Positions 1 to 9,910 of a stretch of DNA of 64,000 nucleotides are shown here, piece by piece. The DNA comes from Trinickia mobilis. Its GTDB lineage: Bacteria; Pseudomonadota; Gammaproteobacteria; Burkholderiales; Burkholderiaceae. Within the stretch, counting starts at the first letter, position 1. The number at the start of each line of letters is the position of its first letter. Location of the stretch: assembly GCF_017315705.1 (NCBI RefSeq), contig NZ_JAFLRF010000026.1, forward strand, positions 19,690-83,689. Reading direction: 5' to 3'. The notes under the pieces were generated by a model. That model saw only the letters and a program-made list of their open reading frames with translations. It was not told where the DNA came from and did no database searches. A program made the translations under genes and the position numbers.

Positions 1-143
1 ACGACAAACAGGTTCAGCGAGATATCCACGCGATACGGCGGATAGACGAGCAGCACCTGGCCGGCGTCGAAGCGCCCCACCGTCGCGAGCACGACCGCGA
101 TGACGAAGAGAAGCGCGAGCCACAAGAGTCCTCGGATCGCCAT
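1..143 (-). CDS. hemY: HemY, N-terminal part (cut by window edge)
   Basis: Only the first 47 or so codons are present. They start at an ATG two bases after the hemDX stop and begin MAIRGLLWLALLFVIAVVLA, a single N-terminal membrane anchor. This is followed by a region typical of HemY, an inner-membrane protein with TPR repeats that sits beside haem synthesis genes in proteobacteria. Its exact role in haem metabolism is not settled. The position directly behind hemDX, with almost no gap, implies co-transcription. The call rests on position and the anchor, because the TPR part lies outside the window. Confidence 0.8.
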   Translation of the reverse strand, partial: MAIRGLLWLALLFVIAVVLATVGRFDAGQVLLVYPPYRVDISLNLFV

Positions 144-145
144 CG

Positions 146-2179
146 TCAGCCCCGGCTCTTGTATTGGTGGACAGCCTGCAGGCTCGTGTCGATGTTCGGC
201 ACAACGACCGCCGCGGAGCCCTGGTCCACTTCCTTCACGAGGTCCTGCACGGTCTGCGTGCGCTTCGACGACGCGTCGCAGTAGCGCGCGAGCGCAGCCT
301 CGGCGGCGGCGAGGTCCGACTTGAGGGTCGTCTGATTGCGCGAGAGCAGCGCAAGGCGCGCCGACAACAGGCGCAGCTTCAGATTCTCGCGAATGAAATA
401 GCCCTGCTCGGGCGAGTTCAGCATCGCATCGGCGTTATCGATGCGGCGCACCTGCACGAGGCTCGTCAGCTGCTGGCCGATGCCCGCCGTGAATTCCTGC
501 CACCAGACCTTCCAGCGCGGCTCTCCGGTAGCGGCCGCCACCTTCGCGGTATCGGCCGGCGTGCTCGCGTGCGGCGTGGCGTGCGCAATCGGCGCTTCGC
601 CCGCGAGCGGCAGCGTGTCGACCTGTTCGATCGCGTTGTCGAGCTTGATGGCGAGGCCGGTCAAATCGGTGGACGGCGCGGCCTTGAGCTTGTCGATGTC
701 CTGCGCGATCGCCTTGCGCACGACTAGCGCTTGCGGGCTATCCGAAGCCGCGAGCCGCGAATCCGCGCTTTGCAGCGCGAAGAGCGCGAGTTGCGTGTTG
801 CCCGTAAGCGCCAGTTGTTCGCTTGCGCTCGACAGCATCTGCTGGACTTCGGCGAGCGTCCAGTCGTCACGATTGCGCGCGAGGTCAGCGTATTGCTGCT
901 GCAGCGCCTGCTGGGCGTTCTGCGCGTCGGCGAGCTTGCCTTCGAGCTGCGAGAACTGCGAATCGACCTGGTGCACGGTCGCAAGCGCCTGATCGGTCTT
1001 CACGCGCAACTCGGCCACTTGTGCATCGTTGGCCTGCTGGCGCTGCGCGAGCCGCGCATCCATCCGCACGACCTTGCGGTTCAGCGCGAAGCCGCCGACA
1101 GCCGCCGCAGCGAGGAACACGATCACGACGAACCACAGGAGCGCGATGCCCATGCCGCCGCGCCTATGCGCTTCGTAGGGCGTAAACGGCGGGTTCGGCG
1201 GCAACGGCGGAGGCGCCACGGCCGGCTGGGGAGTCACGTTGTTGGTATCGTTCGTATCGCTCATGCGTGTCGGGGCCGGGTGAGTCGAAGCCGGTTGATT
1301 GAGGGAGGCGCCGGGCGCCCCTGCGTTGGGCGCGGCGCGCTGCGACTGAGCGCAGGCGGCGAGTGCGCGGACGATGCGCTCATCGCCCGCGCCGGACATC
1401 GTAATGCTATCAAAACCCAATCCGCGCGCAGTCTCGGCGATGCGCGGATGCGGTGCGACAAGCGGCGCGCGCTTGAGCGCGGCGATTTCGGGTGCGGTCA
1501 AATGCTCTTGCGCGAGGTCGTTCAGATTGCGCACGCCCTCGGAGCTCGTCACGAGCCACGCGTGCGGCGCGCCCGCGAGCAGCGCGTGCACGCGCTCCCA
1601 GGCGCCGATCGACGGGTCCGGCACGACGCGCCGGTATGCGGCGGCCGCCTCGACTTGCGCGCCGGCCTCGCGCAAGCGATCGGCGAGCCATTCGCGGCCG
1701 CCGTCGCCGCGCACGATCAACACGCGCTTGCCTTCGAACGCGCCCTCGCCGAGTTCGGCTTCGAGCGCGGTATAGAGCGCTTCCGAGTCGAAGCGCGCGC
1801 CGTCGTCATCGACGCAAGACGACGGGCTCACGACGCGATGCCCAGGCGCGGCGACCCCATGCCGGGCCAGCGCCGCGACGCTGCCCGGGCCGACCACGCC
1901 GATCGGCAGCGCGTGCGGCCAGATCGCGCCGTACTTCGCGAACGCATGATCGATCGCGTTCGGCGACACGAACACCACGAGCGCATAGCTATCGAGCGAC
2001 GCGAACGCGGCACGCAACGGCGCATCGTCCTCGGCCGGCGCGATATCGATCAGAGGAAATTCGAGCGTTTCGATGCCCTCGGCGGCGAGACACGCGGATA
2101 GTTCGCCCGACTGTCCGGCCGGTCGGGTCACGATTGCCGTGAAGGCGTCCGGCGTCGCGCCGCCCAGTCCGCCCGTCAT
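146..2179 (-). CDS. hemDX: Fused uroporphyrinogen-III synthase / HemX
   Basis: A 677-residue fusion. Residues 1 to about 260 are uroporphyrinogen-III synthase (HemD), which closes hydroxymethylbilane into uroporphyrinogen III. After a proline- and threonine-rich linker, residues from about 306 form HemX. HemX has a short cytoplasmic proline-rich stretch, one membrane span (around 340-362, GIALLWFVVIVFLAAAAVGG) and a long coiled-coil periplasmic part. The chosen ATG overlaps the hemC stop as TGATG, indicating translational coupling. Longer upstream reading in this frame is the shadow of hemC. The HemD-HemX fusion is known in Burkholderiaceae, and the HemX domain has no demonstrated methyltransferase activity despite frequent labelling. 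An internal ATG at residue 306 could in principle give HemX alone. Confidence 0.92.
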   Translation of the reverse strand: MTGGLGGATPDAFTAIVTRPAGQSGELSACLAAEGIETLEFPLIDIAPAEDDAPLRAAFASLDSYALVVFVSPNAIDHAFAKYGAIWPHALPIGVVGPGSVAALARHGVAAPGHRVVSPSSCVDDDGARFDSEALYTALEAELGEGAFEGKRVLIVRGDGGREWLADRLREAGAQVEAAAAYRRVVPDPSIGAWERVHALLAGAPHAWLVTSSEGVRNLNDLAQEHLTAPEIAALKRAPLVAPHPRIAETARGLGFDSITMSGAGDERIVRALAACAQSQRAAPNAGAPGASLNQPASTHPAPTRMSDTNDTNNVTPQPAVAPPPLPPNPPFTPYEAHRRGGMGIALLWFVVIVFLAAAAVGGFALNRKVVRMDARLAQRQQANDAQVAELRVKTDQALATVHQVDSQFSQLEGKLADAQNAQQALQQQYADLARNRDDWTLAEVQQMLSSASEQLALTGNTQLALFALQSADSRLAASDSPQALVVRKAIAQDIDKLKAAPSTDLTGLAIKLDNAIEQVDTLPLAGEAPIAHATPHASTPADTAKVAAATGEPRWKVWWQEFTAGIGQQLTSLVQVRRIDNADAMLNSPEQGYFIRENLKLRLLSARLALLSRNQTTLKSDLAAAEAALARYCDASSKRTQTVQDLVKEVDQGSAAVVVPNIDTSLQAVHQYKSRG

Positions 2180-3159
2180 CACGCGCCGGGCTGGCCGCCG
2201 TTGCCGGCGAGCGAGCGGACGATCTCGAGCGCGCCCTGCGCTTCGAGCGCCGCCGCGACTTGCTGCCCGAGCGCGAGGGCCCGCTCGGGGCTCGTCACGG
2301 GCGCGGACGCTTCGGCTGCGAGCACGCGCGTGCCGTCGGGCGTCGACACGCGGCCTTTCAAATGCAGCGCGCCGTCGCGCCACATCGCATGCGCGGCGAG
2401 CGGCACCTCGCAGCTGCCGCCGAGCGCGCGCGACACCGTCCGCTCCGCCTCGACCGCGAGCGCGGTCGCCTCGTGATGAAGCGGCGCGAGCCACGCGGCG
2501 AGCTCGGCGCGCCCCGCGCGAATCTCGATGCCGAGCGCGCCCTGGCCTGCCGCGGGAAGGCTGTCGCCCGCATCGAGCAGCGCGCGGATGCGCGCGCCGA
2601 GGCCCAGGCGCTTCAAGCCGGCGGCCGCGAGAATGATCGCCGCGTACTCGCCCCGATCGAGCTTGGCGAGGCGCGTATCCAGATTGCCGCGCAGCGGCCG
2701 CACGACGAGCTGCGGATAGCGCGCGCGCAACATCGCTTCGCGGCGCAGGCTCGAGGTGCCGACGACGCTGCCCGCGGGCAGCGCGGAAAGCGATGCGTAG
2801 CCGTTCGAAACGAACGCGTCGCGCGGGTCCTCGCGCTCCATCACCGCGGCGAGCGAGAAGCCTTCGGGAAGCTCCATCGGCACGTCTTTCAGCGAGTGCA
2901 CGGCGAGATCGGCGCGGCCGTCGGCGAGCGCGATTTCCAGTTCCTTCACGAAGAGCCCCTTACCACCGACTTTCGACAAAGTGCGATCGAGAATCTGATC
3001 CCCGCGTGTCGTCATCCCGAGGATCTTTACGTCGCAAGATGGATATAATTTGTGCAGCGCATCGCGCACGTGTTCGGCCTGCCACATCGCCAGGCGGCTT
3101 TCCCGCGAGGCAATCACGAGCGTGCGCGGCGAGGTGGCGGAAAGCGTCTCGGAGTTCAT
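2179..3159 (-). CDS. hemC: Hydroxymethylbilane synthase (porphobilinogen deaminase)
   Basis: A 326-residue cytosolic enzyme that polymerises four porphobilinogens into hydroxymethylbilane. The start [13 protein letters not shown] is chosen because the family core ([15 protein letters not shown]) begins at residue 13. The 26 residues upstream in frame look non-coding. Visible family motifs are HSLKDVP at 88-94, the arginine-rich TSSLRR at 135-140, and LGGSCEVPL at 247-254, whose Cys250 should hold the dipyrromethane cofactor. Length is normal. It is the first gene of a hemC-hemDX-hemY operon and overlaps hemDX by one base. Confidence 0.97.
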   Translation of the reverse strand: MNSETLSATSPRTLVIASRESRLAMWQAEHVRDALHKLYPSCDVKILGMTTRGDQILDRTLSKVGGKGLFVKELEIALADGRADLAVHSLKDVPMELPEGFSLAAVMEREDPRDAFVSNGYASLSALPAGSVVGTSSLRREAMLRARYPQLVVRPLRGNLDTRLAKLDRGEYAAIILAAAGLKRLGLGARIRALLDAGDSLPAAGQGALGIEIRAGRAELAAWLAPLHHEATALAVEAERTVSRALGGSCEVPLAAHAMWRDGALHLKGRVSTPDGTRVLAAEASAPVTSPERALALGQQVAAALEAQGALEIVRSLAGNGGQPGA

Positions 3160-3389
3160 TGCGTAAGGCTTCGAATGACGGGATGGATAACCAAGAATGG
3201 TAGCACGCACGTCCTGGCCGATTTTTCGGACGAGCAAGACTGAAACCCTTGCCGCACGCGAAGCAGTACCGCGGTCAGCAGTTCACGCGCCTCACCTCGA
3301 AATCAGCGCGGTTGTCGTAGGTTCCGCAGTTGCCTTACCCGCAGTCCATCTATCTATTCATAGACTCTGGCTTCACTGAGGAAATCATC

Positions 3390-6300
3390 GTGACGTCTTC
3401 CGGATCGGCGCGCTCTGCCCGCCGCAACGCTGCATCGCCCGCCCACGAATCGGCCGCGCCGGCCGCATCTGCCACGAAGGCAGCCAAAACAGCCAAAGCG
3501 GCCCGAGCGGTCAAAGCTGCGAGAACCGTGAAAGCGGCTCAATCGCCCAAGAGCGCCAAAGCCATCAAAGCGGTAAAGGCCGTGCAAGCCATCGAAACCG
3601 AAGCCGTCGCCCCGCTCGCCGAGGCGAAAGCCGCCGGCAAAACCCGCGCGAAAAACGCGGCCAACGACGCGAGCCAAGCCGCCGCGCCGTCGCCGCGCGC
3701 GCAAGGCCGCAGCCGCGAGGACAAGGATCAGCCGCTGTTTCAGGACATCCGCTACCTCGGCCGCCTGCTCGGCGACGTCGTGCGCGAGCAGGAAGGCGAC
3801 GCGGTGTTCGAAGTCGTCGAGGCAATTCGCCAGAGCGCCGTCAAATTCCGCCGCGAAGACGACAGCAGCGCCGCGCAGACGCTCGACAAGAAGCTGCGCG
3901 CGCTCACGCCCGAGCAGACGGTGAGCGTCGTGCGCGCGTTCAGCTACTTCTCGCATCTCGCGAACATCGCCGAGGACCGCCACCACAACCGCCGCCGCCG
4001 CGTCCACGCGCTCGCGGGCTCCGCGCCGCAGGCGGGGACGATCGCCTATGCGCTCGCGCGCCTGACGCAAGCGGGCGCGGCCGCCACGCCGGTGCTCGAG
4101 CAGTTCTTCCACGGCGCGCTGATCGTGCCCGTGCTCACCGCGCACCCGACCGAAGTCCAGAGGAAGAGCATTCTCGACGCGGGACGCGCGATCGCGCGAC
4201 TGCTCGCCGAGCGCGACCAGCCGCTGACCGCGCGCGAACGCGCGCAAAACGAGGCCATCTTGCGCGCGCGCGTCACGTCGCTCTGGCAGACGCGCATGCT
4301 GCGCGACTCGCGCCTCACCGTCGCCGACGAAATCGAGAACGCGCTGTCGTACTACCGCGCAACGTTCCTGAACGAGATCCCCGCTCTCTACGCCGATATC
4401 GAAGCCGAGCTCGCCGAGCACGGCCTCGCCACGCGCCTGCCGCCGTTCTTGCAGATGGGCAGCTGGATCGGCGGCGACCGCGACGGCAATCCGAACGTGA
4501 CCGCCGCGACGCTCGAAGAGGCGATCACGCGGCAGGCCGCCGTGATCTTGGAGCACTACCTCGAAGAGGTGCACAAGCTCGGCGCGGAACTCTCCGTGTC
4601 GAACATGCTCGCGAGCGCGAGCGATGAACTGAAGGCACTCGCCGCGGCGTCGCCGGACCAGTCGCCGCACCGCGTCGACGAGCCGTACCGCCGCGCGCTG
4701 ATCGGCATGTACACGCGGCTCGCGGCGAGCGCGCGCGTGCGGCTCGGCGAAGGCGCCGTCCCGGTGCGCGGCGCGGGCCGCAGCGGGCCGCAAGTGCGCG
4801 CGAAACCGTACGCCGACTCGAGCGAATTCACGCGCGACTTGCACGTGCTGATCGATTCGCTCGCCGGCCATCACGGCGAATCGCTCGCGACGCCGCGCCT
4901 CGCGCCGCTCGCGCGCGCGTCCGAGGTGTTCGGCTTCCATCTGGCCAGCATCGACCTGCGCCAAAGCTCCGACATCCACGAAGCGGTGATCGCCGAGCTG
5001 CTCAAGAAAGCGGGTGTCGAGCCCGACTACGCGGCGCTTGCGGAGGCCGACAAGCTGCGCGTGCTCATCGCCGAACTTTCTCAGCCGCGCCTTTTGCGCT
5101 CGCCGTACCTCGACTACTCGGACCTCGCGAAGAGCGAGCTCGGCGTGCTCGAGGCGGCCCGCACGACGCGCGAGCGCTTCGGCGCGCGCGCGGTGCGCAA
5201 CTACATCATCTCGCACACGGAAACGGTGAGCGACCTCGTCGAAGTGCTGTTGCTGCAGAAGGAAGCCGGCTTGCTCGAAGGCGTGCTCGGCAGCCCGCAC
5301 GCGAGCGCGAGGAACGGCCTGATGGTGATCCCGCTCTTCGAAACCATCGCCGACTTGCGCAACGCGCCGCACATCATGCGCGACTACTTCGCGCTGCCCG
5401 GCGTCGACGCCATCGTCGAGCACCAGGACGGCGAGCAGGAAGTGATGCTCGGCTACTCGGACAGCAACAAGGACGGCGGCTTCCTCACGTCGAACTGGGA
5501 GCTTTACCGCGCGGAACTGGCGCTCGTCGCGCTGTTCAAGGCGCGCGGCATCACGCTGCGGCTCTTCCACGGCCGCGGCGGCACGGTCGGGCGCGGCGGC
5601 GGCCCGACCTACCAGGCGATCCTCTCGCAGCCGCCCGGCACCGTCGAAGGCCAGATCCGCCTGACCGAGCAAGGCGAGGTGATCGCGAGCAAGTTCAGCA
5701 ATCCCGAGATCGGCCGGCGCAACCTGGAGACGGTGGTCGCGGCGACGCTCGAAGCGTCGCTCCTGCCGCAAGGGAATGTTGGCCACGTGCCGGGCGCGAA
5801 CCTGGCCACGTTCGAAGAAACGATGCAGACGCTGTCCGATGCGGCGATGGCCGCCTATCGCGCGCTCGTCTACGAGACGCCCGGCTTCACCGAGTATTTC
5901 TTCTCGTCGACGCCGATCGCCGAAATCGCGGAGCTCAACATCGGCAGCCGGCCCGCGTCGCGCAAGCTGCAGGACCCGAAAAACCGCAAGATCGAAGACC
6001 TGCGCGCGATTCCCTGGGGCTTCTCATGGGGGCAGTGCCGGCTCCTGCTCACGGGCTGGTACGGGTTCGGCAGCGCGGTCGCCGCGCACCTGGACGGCGC
6101 GGGCAGCGACGCCGAGCGCGCCCGGCGGCTTTCGGCGCTCAGGAAGATGTACAAGACCTGGCCGTTCTTCTCGACCCTGCTGTCGAACATGGACATGGTG
6201 CTCGCCAAGACCGATCTCGCGGTCGCCTCGCGCTACGCGCAGCTCGTCGCGGACAAAAAGCTGCGCAAGCACGTGTTCGAGCGCATCGTGGCGGAGTGGG

Positions 6301-6530
6301 AGCGCACGTCGACGGTGCTCTCCGAGATCACCGGCAAGGAAGAGCGGCTCGCCGACAACCCGCTCCTCGCGCGCTCGATCAAGAACCGATTCCCGTACCT
6401 CGACCCGCTGAATCACCTGCAGGTCGAGCTGATCAAGCGCCACCGCGCGGGCGATACGACCGCGCGGCTGCGGCGCGGGATTCACCTGACGATCAACGGG
6501 ATCGCCGCGGGGCTGCGCAATACCGGCTGA
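3390..6530 (+). CDS. ppc: Phosphoenolpyruvate carboxylase
   Basis: PEP carboxylase, adding bicarbonate to PEP to give oxaloacetate and refill the TCA cycle. The proposed start is a GTG with GAGGA seven bases upstream, giving 1046 residues. An earlier in-frame start exists 20 codons upstream but lacks a good ribosome site. Residues 1 to about 125 are a low-complexity Ala/Lys-rich extension with repeated KAA/KAV units. The conserved enzyme follows, with the catalytic histidine motif AHPTEVQRK (His252), [11 protein letters not shown], and the glycine loop [14 protein letters not shown]. The C terminus ends in the family-typical [10 protein letters not shown]. The extension makes it longer than the E. 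coli enzyme (883 residues). Confidence 0.96.
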   Translation: MTSSGSARSARRNAASPAHESAAPAASATKAAKTAKAARAVKAARTVKAAQSPKSAKAIKAVKAVQAIETEAVAPLAEAKAAGKTRAKNAANDASQAAAPSPRAQGRSREDKDQPLFQDIRYLGRLLGDVVREQEGDAVFEVVEAIRQSAVKFRREDDSSAAQTLDKKLRALTPEQTVSVVRAFSYFSHLANIAEDRHHNRRRRVHALAGSAPQAGTIAYALARLTQAGAAATPVLEQFFHGALIVPVLTAHPTEVQRKSILDAGRAIARLLAERDQPLTARERAQNEAILRARVTSLWQTRMLRDSRLTVADEIENALSYYRATFLNEIPALYADIEAELAEHGLATRLPPFLQMGSWIGGDRDGNPNVTAATLEEAITRQAAVILEHYLEEVHKLGAELSVSNMLASASDELKALAAASPDQSPHRVDEPYRRALIGMYTRLAASARVRLGEGAVPVRGAGRSGPQVRAKPYADSSEFTRDLHVLIDSLAGHHGESLATPRLAPLARASEVFGFHLASIDLRQSSDIHEAVIAELLKKAGVEPDYAALAEADKLRVLIAELSQPRLLRSPYLDYSDLAKSELGVLEAARTTRERFGARAVRNYIISHTETVSDLVEVLLLQKEAGLLEGVLGSPHASARNGLMVIPLFETIADLRNAPHIMRDYFALPGVDAIVEHQDGEQEVMLGYSDSNKDGGFLTSNWELYRAELALVALFKARGITLRLFHGRGGTVGRGGGPTYQAILSQPPGTVEGQIRLTEQGEVIASKFSNPEIGRRNLETVVAATLEASLLPQGNVGHVPGANLATFEETMQTLSDAAMAAYRALVYETPGFTEYFFSSTPIAEIAELNIGSRPASRKLQDPKNRKIEDLRAIPWGFSWGQCRLLLTGWYGFGSAVAAHLDGAGSDAERARRLSALRKMYKTWPFFSTLLSNMDMVLAKTDLAVASRYAQLVADKKLRKHVFERIVAEWERTSTVLSEITGKEERLADNPLLARSIKNRFPYLDPLNHLQVELIKRHRAGDTTARLRRGIHLTINGIAAGLRNTG

Positions 6531-6542
6531 CAACGGCGCACT

Positions 6543-6574
6543 CGTCACGCGACGCCCTGCCGCGTCGCGTGACG
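6543..6574. terminator. Perfect inverted repeat between convergent genes
   Basis: CGTCACGCGACG and CGTCGCGTGACG form a 12-bp perfect stem around an 8-base loop, starting 13 bases after the ppc stop and facing the methyltransferase end. There is no T-run, so intrinsic termination is only a suggestion. Its place between convergent genes supports a role at transcript ends. Confidence 0.45.
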
Positions 6575-6584
6575 CCCGCTTCAC

Positions 6585-6620
6585 ATCACCTGCCTCATCA
6601 CCTGCCTCGTCACCTGCCCC
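6585..6620. repeat. 12-bp tandem repeat, three units
   Basis: Two identical units ATCACCTGCCTC and a third, GTCACCTGCCCC, run directly into the stop codon of the convergent methyltransferase gene, which starts a fourth partial unit (GTCACC). A similar TCACCYGC array lies at 32121-32150, also in a convergent gap. Confidence 0.8.
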
Positions 6621-6621
6621 G

Positions 6622-7374
6622 TCACCGCGCCTCGATCATCAACACGTCCAGCTTGAATGATCCGTCGGGCTGCACATCGAAATACTCGCGCACCTCATCG
6701 GGCGCGCTCGCCCACATCGAACGGATCGCCGCGACACGCACCTCGGGCGTGCGCATCCGCGCGACCCACGACGCAAACTCGATCGGCAAACGCCAGCGCT
6801 CGCGAATCTGCGCGGTAAAACCCGCGTTCGCCAACAGCGCGAGCCATTCGTCGGCGCGATAGTCGCGAATGTGCGACCCGTCGCGCAGCAATTCGATCGC
6901 CTGGATGTGGGTGTCCAGCAAGGGGGCGTCGATGCCCGCGACGTCAATGAACAGCACCCGGCCGCCCGGCTTCAGCACGCGGCGCACTTCGGCGAGCGCG
7001 CGCGGCACGTCGTGCCAGTGGTGTGCGCTCATCCGGCTGATCGCCCAGTCGAACGACGCGTCGGCAAACGGCAGCACTTCGGCCGCGCCCTGCTCGGTGC
7101 GGATATTCGCGAGACCGCGCTCGCGCGCCGCCGCGGCGACGGTCGCCAGCATCTGCGGCGCGAGATCGTACGCGACCACGCGCTGCGCGTGCGGCGCGAC
7201 CGCGAAGCTCGCATGCCCCGCCCCGCAGCCGAGATCCAGCACGGCGGCACCGGGCGTCGCGCCGATTTCCGCCGCCAGCGTTTGCAGATCGGCGCCGCTT
7301 GCATGCACGGCACTCGTCAAATAAGCGGCGGCAGTCGAACCGAACGCCTCGGCGACCTGATCGTGATGTTTCAT
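6622..7374 (-). CDS. Class I SAM-dependent methyltransferase
   Basis: A 250-residue soluble protein with a Rossmann methyltransferase fold of the UbiE/type-11 kind. Motif I is VLDLGCGAGH (around 46-55), the acidic loop VVAYDLAP follows, and a post-core segment VLKPGGRVLFIDVAG is clear. The end SFKLDVLMIEAR resembles small-molecule methyltransferases of this superfamily. The substrate cannot be deduced. It is divergent from the XRE-family regulator at 7539, and the shared upstream region holds a spaced inverted repeat, so the regulator may control it. Confidence 0.88.
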   Translation of the reverse strand: MKHHDQVAEAFGSTAAAYLTSAVHASGADLQTLAAEIGATPGAAVLDLGCGAGHASFAVAPHAQRVVAYDLAPQMLATVAAAARERGLANIRTEQGAAEVLPFADASFDWAISRMSAHHWHDVPRALAEVRRVLKPGGRVLFIDVAGIDAPLLDTHIQAIELLRDGSHIRDYRADEWLALLANAGFTAQIRERWRLPIEFASWVARMRTPEVRVAAIRSMWASAPDEVREYFDVQPDGSFKLDVLMIEAR

Positions 7375-7455
7375 CGATAGCTCCTTGAAGGGGACTTGAG
7401 GACACCGCGCCGCAGTGCGCGGACCCGGTGTGTGCCGCTACAATAGAGCCCGCCC

Positions 7456-7490
7456 TGTACCAGTACAAGTTAAGCAATTATCCTGGTACA
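7456..7490. promoter_or_regulatory. Candidate operator, TGTACCA / TGGTACA inverted repeat
   Basis: TGTACCA at 7456-7462 is mirrored by TGGTACA at 7484-7490 with 21 bases between. The left half also lies in the short palindrome TGTACCAGTACA. The repeat sits in the 164-bp gap between divergent genes, about 50 bp upstream of the regulator start. It is a reasonable binding site for that regulator. The assignment is inferred from position and symmetry only. Confidence 0.55.
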
Positions 7491-7538
7491 AAAGCTGCTC
7501 CCCTACGCTTGATCTCTGGCGTCACCCGTCGACCGAAC

Positions 7539-8372
7539 ATGACCATCCCGTCGCACCCCGGCGATCCGCCCCCCTCCTCGTCGAGCGCCACGCCCGCCCG
7601 CGCGCTCGGCGACTTCATCCGCGCGCATCGCGAACGCCTGTCGCCGATGGCGGTCGGCCTGCCACCGGGGCCGCGCCGCCGCACGCCGGGCCTGCGGCGC
7701 GAGGAAGTCGCGCAACTGTGCGGCGTGAGCCCGACCTGGTACACGTGGATCGAGCAAGGACGGCCGGTGTCCGCATCCGCTGATGCGCTTGCGCGGATTG
7801 CGGTCGCGCTGCAGCTCTCGCGCGCCGAGCGCGCGTACCTGTTCGAGCTCGCCGAGGAGCGCGATCCGGCCGAGCCCGATCAGGCGGCCACCGACGCCCC
7901 CGCCGCCCTCATCGAAACCGTGCAGCTCATCCAATCCCCGGCCTACGTGCTCGACCGCCAATGGACCGCGTTCGCGTGGAACGCGCCGGCCGCCGATCTT
8001 TTCGCCGGCTGGCTGGACGACGCGCCGGGCGAGACGCGCGACCGCAACCTGCTGCGCTTCACCTTCACGGCGCCGTCGGCGCGCACGCTGATCGTCGACT
8101 GGGAGACGCGCGCGCGGCGGCTCGCGGCGGAATTCCGCGCCGATTCGATCCGGCACCTGAACGATGCGCCGACCCGCAGCCTCATCGATGCGCTCGCCGC
8201 CGAAAGCGACGCTTTCGCGCACTACTGGGCGTCGCAGGACGTCGGCGAGCGCGAGGGCGGCGCACGCGAATTCGATCATCCGCGGCTTGGGCGCGTCGTC
8301 TACGATCAGATCACGTTCAAGCCCGCGCACCGGGACGATTTGAAGCTCGTGGTGCTGGTGCGGCGCTCATAG
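7539..8372 (+). CDS. XRE-family regulator with MmyB-like ligand domain
   Basis: A 277-residue transcription regulator. An N-terminal helix-turn-helix covers about residues 22-85, with the signature RRTPGLRREEVAQLCGVSPT followed by WIEQGR, characteristic of the MmyB/MLTR group. The C-terminal part, with SPAYVLDRQWTAFAWN and YDQITFKP, is the PAS-like ligand-binding domain of that group. The ATG was chosen because homologues start shortly before the LGDFIRAHRER helix. Upstream in-frame codons contain the operator. Such regulators usually control an adjacent divergent enzyme gene, here the methyltransferase. The ligand is unknown. Confidence 0.9.
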   Translation: MTIPSHPGDPPPSSSSATPARALGDFIRAHRERLSPMAVGLPPGPRRRTPGLRREEVAQLCGVSPTWYTWIEQGRPVSASADALARIAVALQLSRAERAYLFELAEERDPAEPDQAATDAPAALIETVQLIQSPAYVLDRQWTAFAWNAPAADLFAGWLDDAPGETRDRNLLRFTFTAPSARTLIVDWETRARRLAAEFRADSIRHLNDAPTRSLIDALAAESDAFAHYWASQDVGEREGGAREFDHPRLGRVVYDQITFKPAHRDDLKLVVLVRRS

Positions 8373-8412
8373 GCTCCATTAAGATAGCCGCGCGAGCCCA
8401 TAAGAATACGCC

Positions 8413-8991
8413 ATGACCCCTCTTCCTCCCGAGCCCACGCCGGACGCCCTTACCGCCCTCCTCGCGCGCGTCGCCGGCGAGGACGCCGCGGCGCTGCGCT
8501 CCCTCTACGATCTGACCTCATCGAAACTGTTCGGCGTCGCGCTCCGTATATTGGTGAAGCGCGAGTGGGCCGAAGAGGCGCTGCAGGACGCGTTCGTCAG
8601 CATCTGGCGCTACGCGGGCGACTACCGCGAGAGCCTCGCCGCGCCGATGACCTGGATGGCGGCGATCGTCCGCAACCGCGCGCTCGACTGTCTGCGCCGG
8701 CAAAAGACGAGCGCCGCCGGGCAAACCGAATGGAGCGAAAGTTTGGATGAAATCTTGGCAGGACCCGACCCCGATCCCGCCGACACCGCGCTGCTGAGCC
8801 AGGAGGCCCGGCGGCTCGCGATCTGCATGGAACGGCTCGACGCGAACCAGCGCCAGGCGCTCGCGCTCGCCTATCTTCGCGACCAGAGCCATAGCGAGAT
8901 CGCCGATGTCTTGAAGGTGCCGCTCGGCACGGTCAAGTCATGGGTCCGGCGCGGGCTCGAAAAACTCAAGACGTGCATGGGAGGTCCGTGA
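8413..8991 (+). CDS. ECF-family RNA polymerase sigma factor
   Basis: A 192-residue sigma-70 factor with only regions 2 and 4. Region 2 (about 27-95) includes LYDLTSSKLFGVALRIL, EEALQDAFVSIWR and TWMAAIVRNRALDCLRR. Region 4 (about 143-187) includes LRDQSHSEIADVLKVPLGTV and the recognition helix VKSWVRRGLEKLK. The stop overlaps the next ATG (TGATG), and that gene encodes an RskA-like membrane anti-sigma factor, so this is a SigK-type pair. It should direct transcription of an envelope-stress-type regulon, probably including its own operon. Targets are not visible here. Confidence 0.95.
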   Translation: MTPLPPEPTPDALTALLARVAGEDAAALRSLYDLTSSKLFGVALRILVKREWAEEALQDAFVSIWRYAGDYRESLAAPMTWMAAIVRNRALDCLRRQKTSAAGQTEWSESLDEILAGPDPDPADTALLSQEARRLAICMERLDANQRQALALAYLRDQSHSEIADVLKVPLGTVKSWVRRGLEKLKTCMGGP

Positions 8992-9833
8992 TGGATCTGC
9001 ATCGGCATCCGGGACTCGTCGACCGGCTCGCGGGCGAGTACGCGCTCGGCGTGCTGCGGGGCGCGGCGCGCCGCCGTTTCGAGCACATTGCGCGAAGCGA
9101 TGCGGCGGTGCGCGTTGCCGTCGAGGAATGGCAGGCGCGCGTGCGCGCGATGGTCGAGCTGGGGCCGTGCGTCGCGCCGCCGCTGTCGGTGTGGGAAGGA
9201 ATCGCGCGGCGGCTCGAATTGAGCGCCGCCCGAAGTGCAGCGTTGGCGGGTGGGGAGACGCCGGCCCCTGGGGCGGCGTCTGCGCGGGCCGCCGCGCCGC
9301 CGCGGCAGCCGGCTTCGCGCCAGGCGAGCGGCTCGCGCTGGTTCGAAAGCCTGTCGTTCTGGCGCGGATGGTCGGTTGCCGCGACGGCCGCCGCCGTGCT
9401 TGCGCTCGCCGTCGCACTGCGGCCGCTCGTGCCGCAAACGCAGACTCAAGCGCCTGCGGCACAAGTCGCCGAGCAGCCCGACGGCCCGGGGATCGAGCGC
9501 GTCGCCTATATGGCCGCCCTCAACGATGTACAGACGAACAAGACGATGATGGTCGTCATGTGGGATCAGAAGAGCGCGATGATGACCGTCCATCGGATGG
9601 GCGGCGACACGGGCCCGTCCGGCCATTCCGAGCAGTTGTGGGGGATGCCGCAGAACGGCCACCCGGTATCGCTCGGGGTGATTCCGCCGGGTGGCACGAT
9701 CCGCATGAAGGTGCACGGAATGGACGCGTACTTGAAGCTCGCGGTATCGAAGGAGCCGCAAGGCGGCTCCCCCGACCCGAACGGTCCGACGGGGCCGGTG
9801 ATGTGCGTGGGCAAGCTGATGGCGACGGCGTGA
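8991..9833 (+). CDS. Anti-sigma-K factor, RskA type
   Basis: A 280-residue single-pass inner-membrane protein. The cytoplasmic N terminus has the zinc-finger-like anti-sigma helix region (GLVDRLAGEYALGVLRGAAR). A Pro/Ala-rich linker follows, then a membrane span at about 127-147 (WSVAATAAAVLALAVAL). The C terminus is the RskA periplasmic domain, with MMVVMWDQKSAMMTVH and SEQLWGMPQNGHPVSLGVI. The start overlaps the sigma factor stop by one base. By family knowledge it holds the ECF factor at the membrane until a signal triggers release or proteolysis. No protease gene is nearby. Confidence 0.92.
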   Translation: MDLHRHPGLVDRLAGEYALGVLRGAARRRFEHIARSDAAVRVAVEEWQARVRAMVELGPCVAPPLSVWEGIARRLELSAARSAALAGGETPAPGAASARAAAPPRQPASRQASGSRWFESLSFWRGWSVAATAAAVLALAVALRPLVPQTQTQAPAAQVAEQPDGPGIERVAYMAALNDVQTNKTMMVVMWDQKSAMMTVHRMGGDTGPSGHSEQLWGMPQNGHPVSLGVIPPGGTIRMKVHGMDAYLKLAVSKEPQGGSPDPNGPTGPVMCVGKLMATA

Positions 9834-9910
9834 CGCAGGGCGCGCACCATCGCGCCGGATAGCGCGCCTTATCTCGACCGGCCGAGCCCGGCCGCACCGG
9901 GCTGCGATGT

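Noticed and set aside
3354..5786. About 810-codon open frame on the minus strand opposite ppc
   Set aside because: Antisense shadow of ppc with Arg/Glu/Ala bias and no domain.
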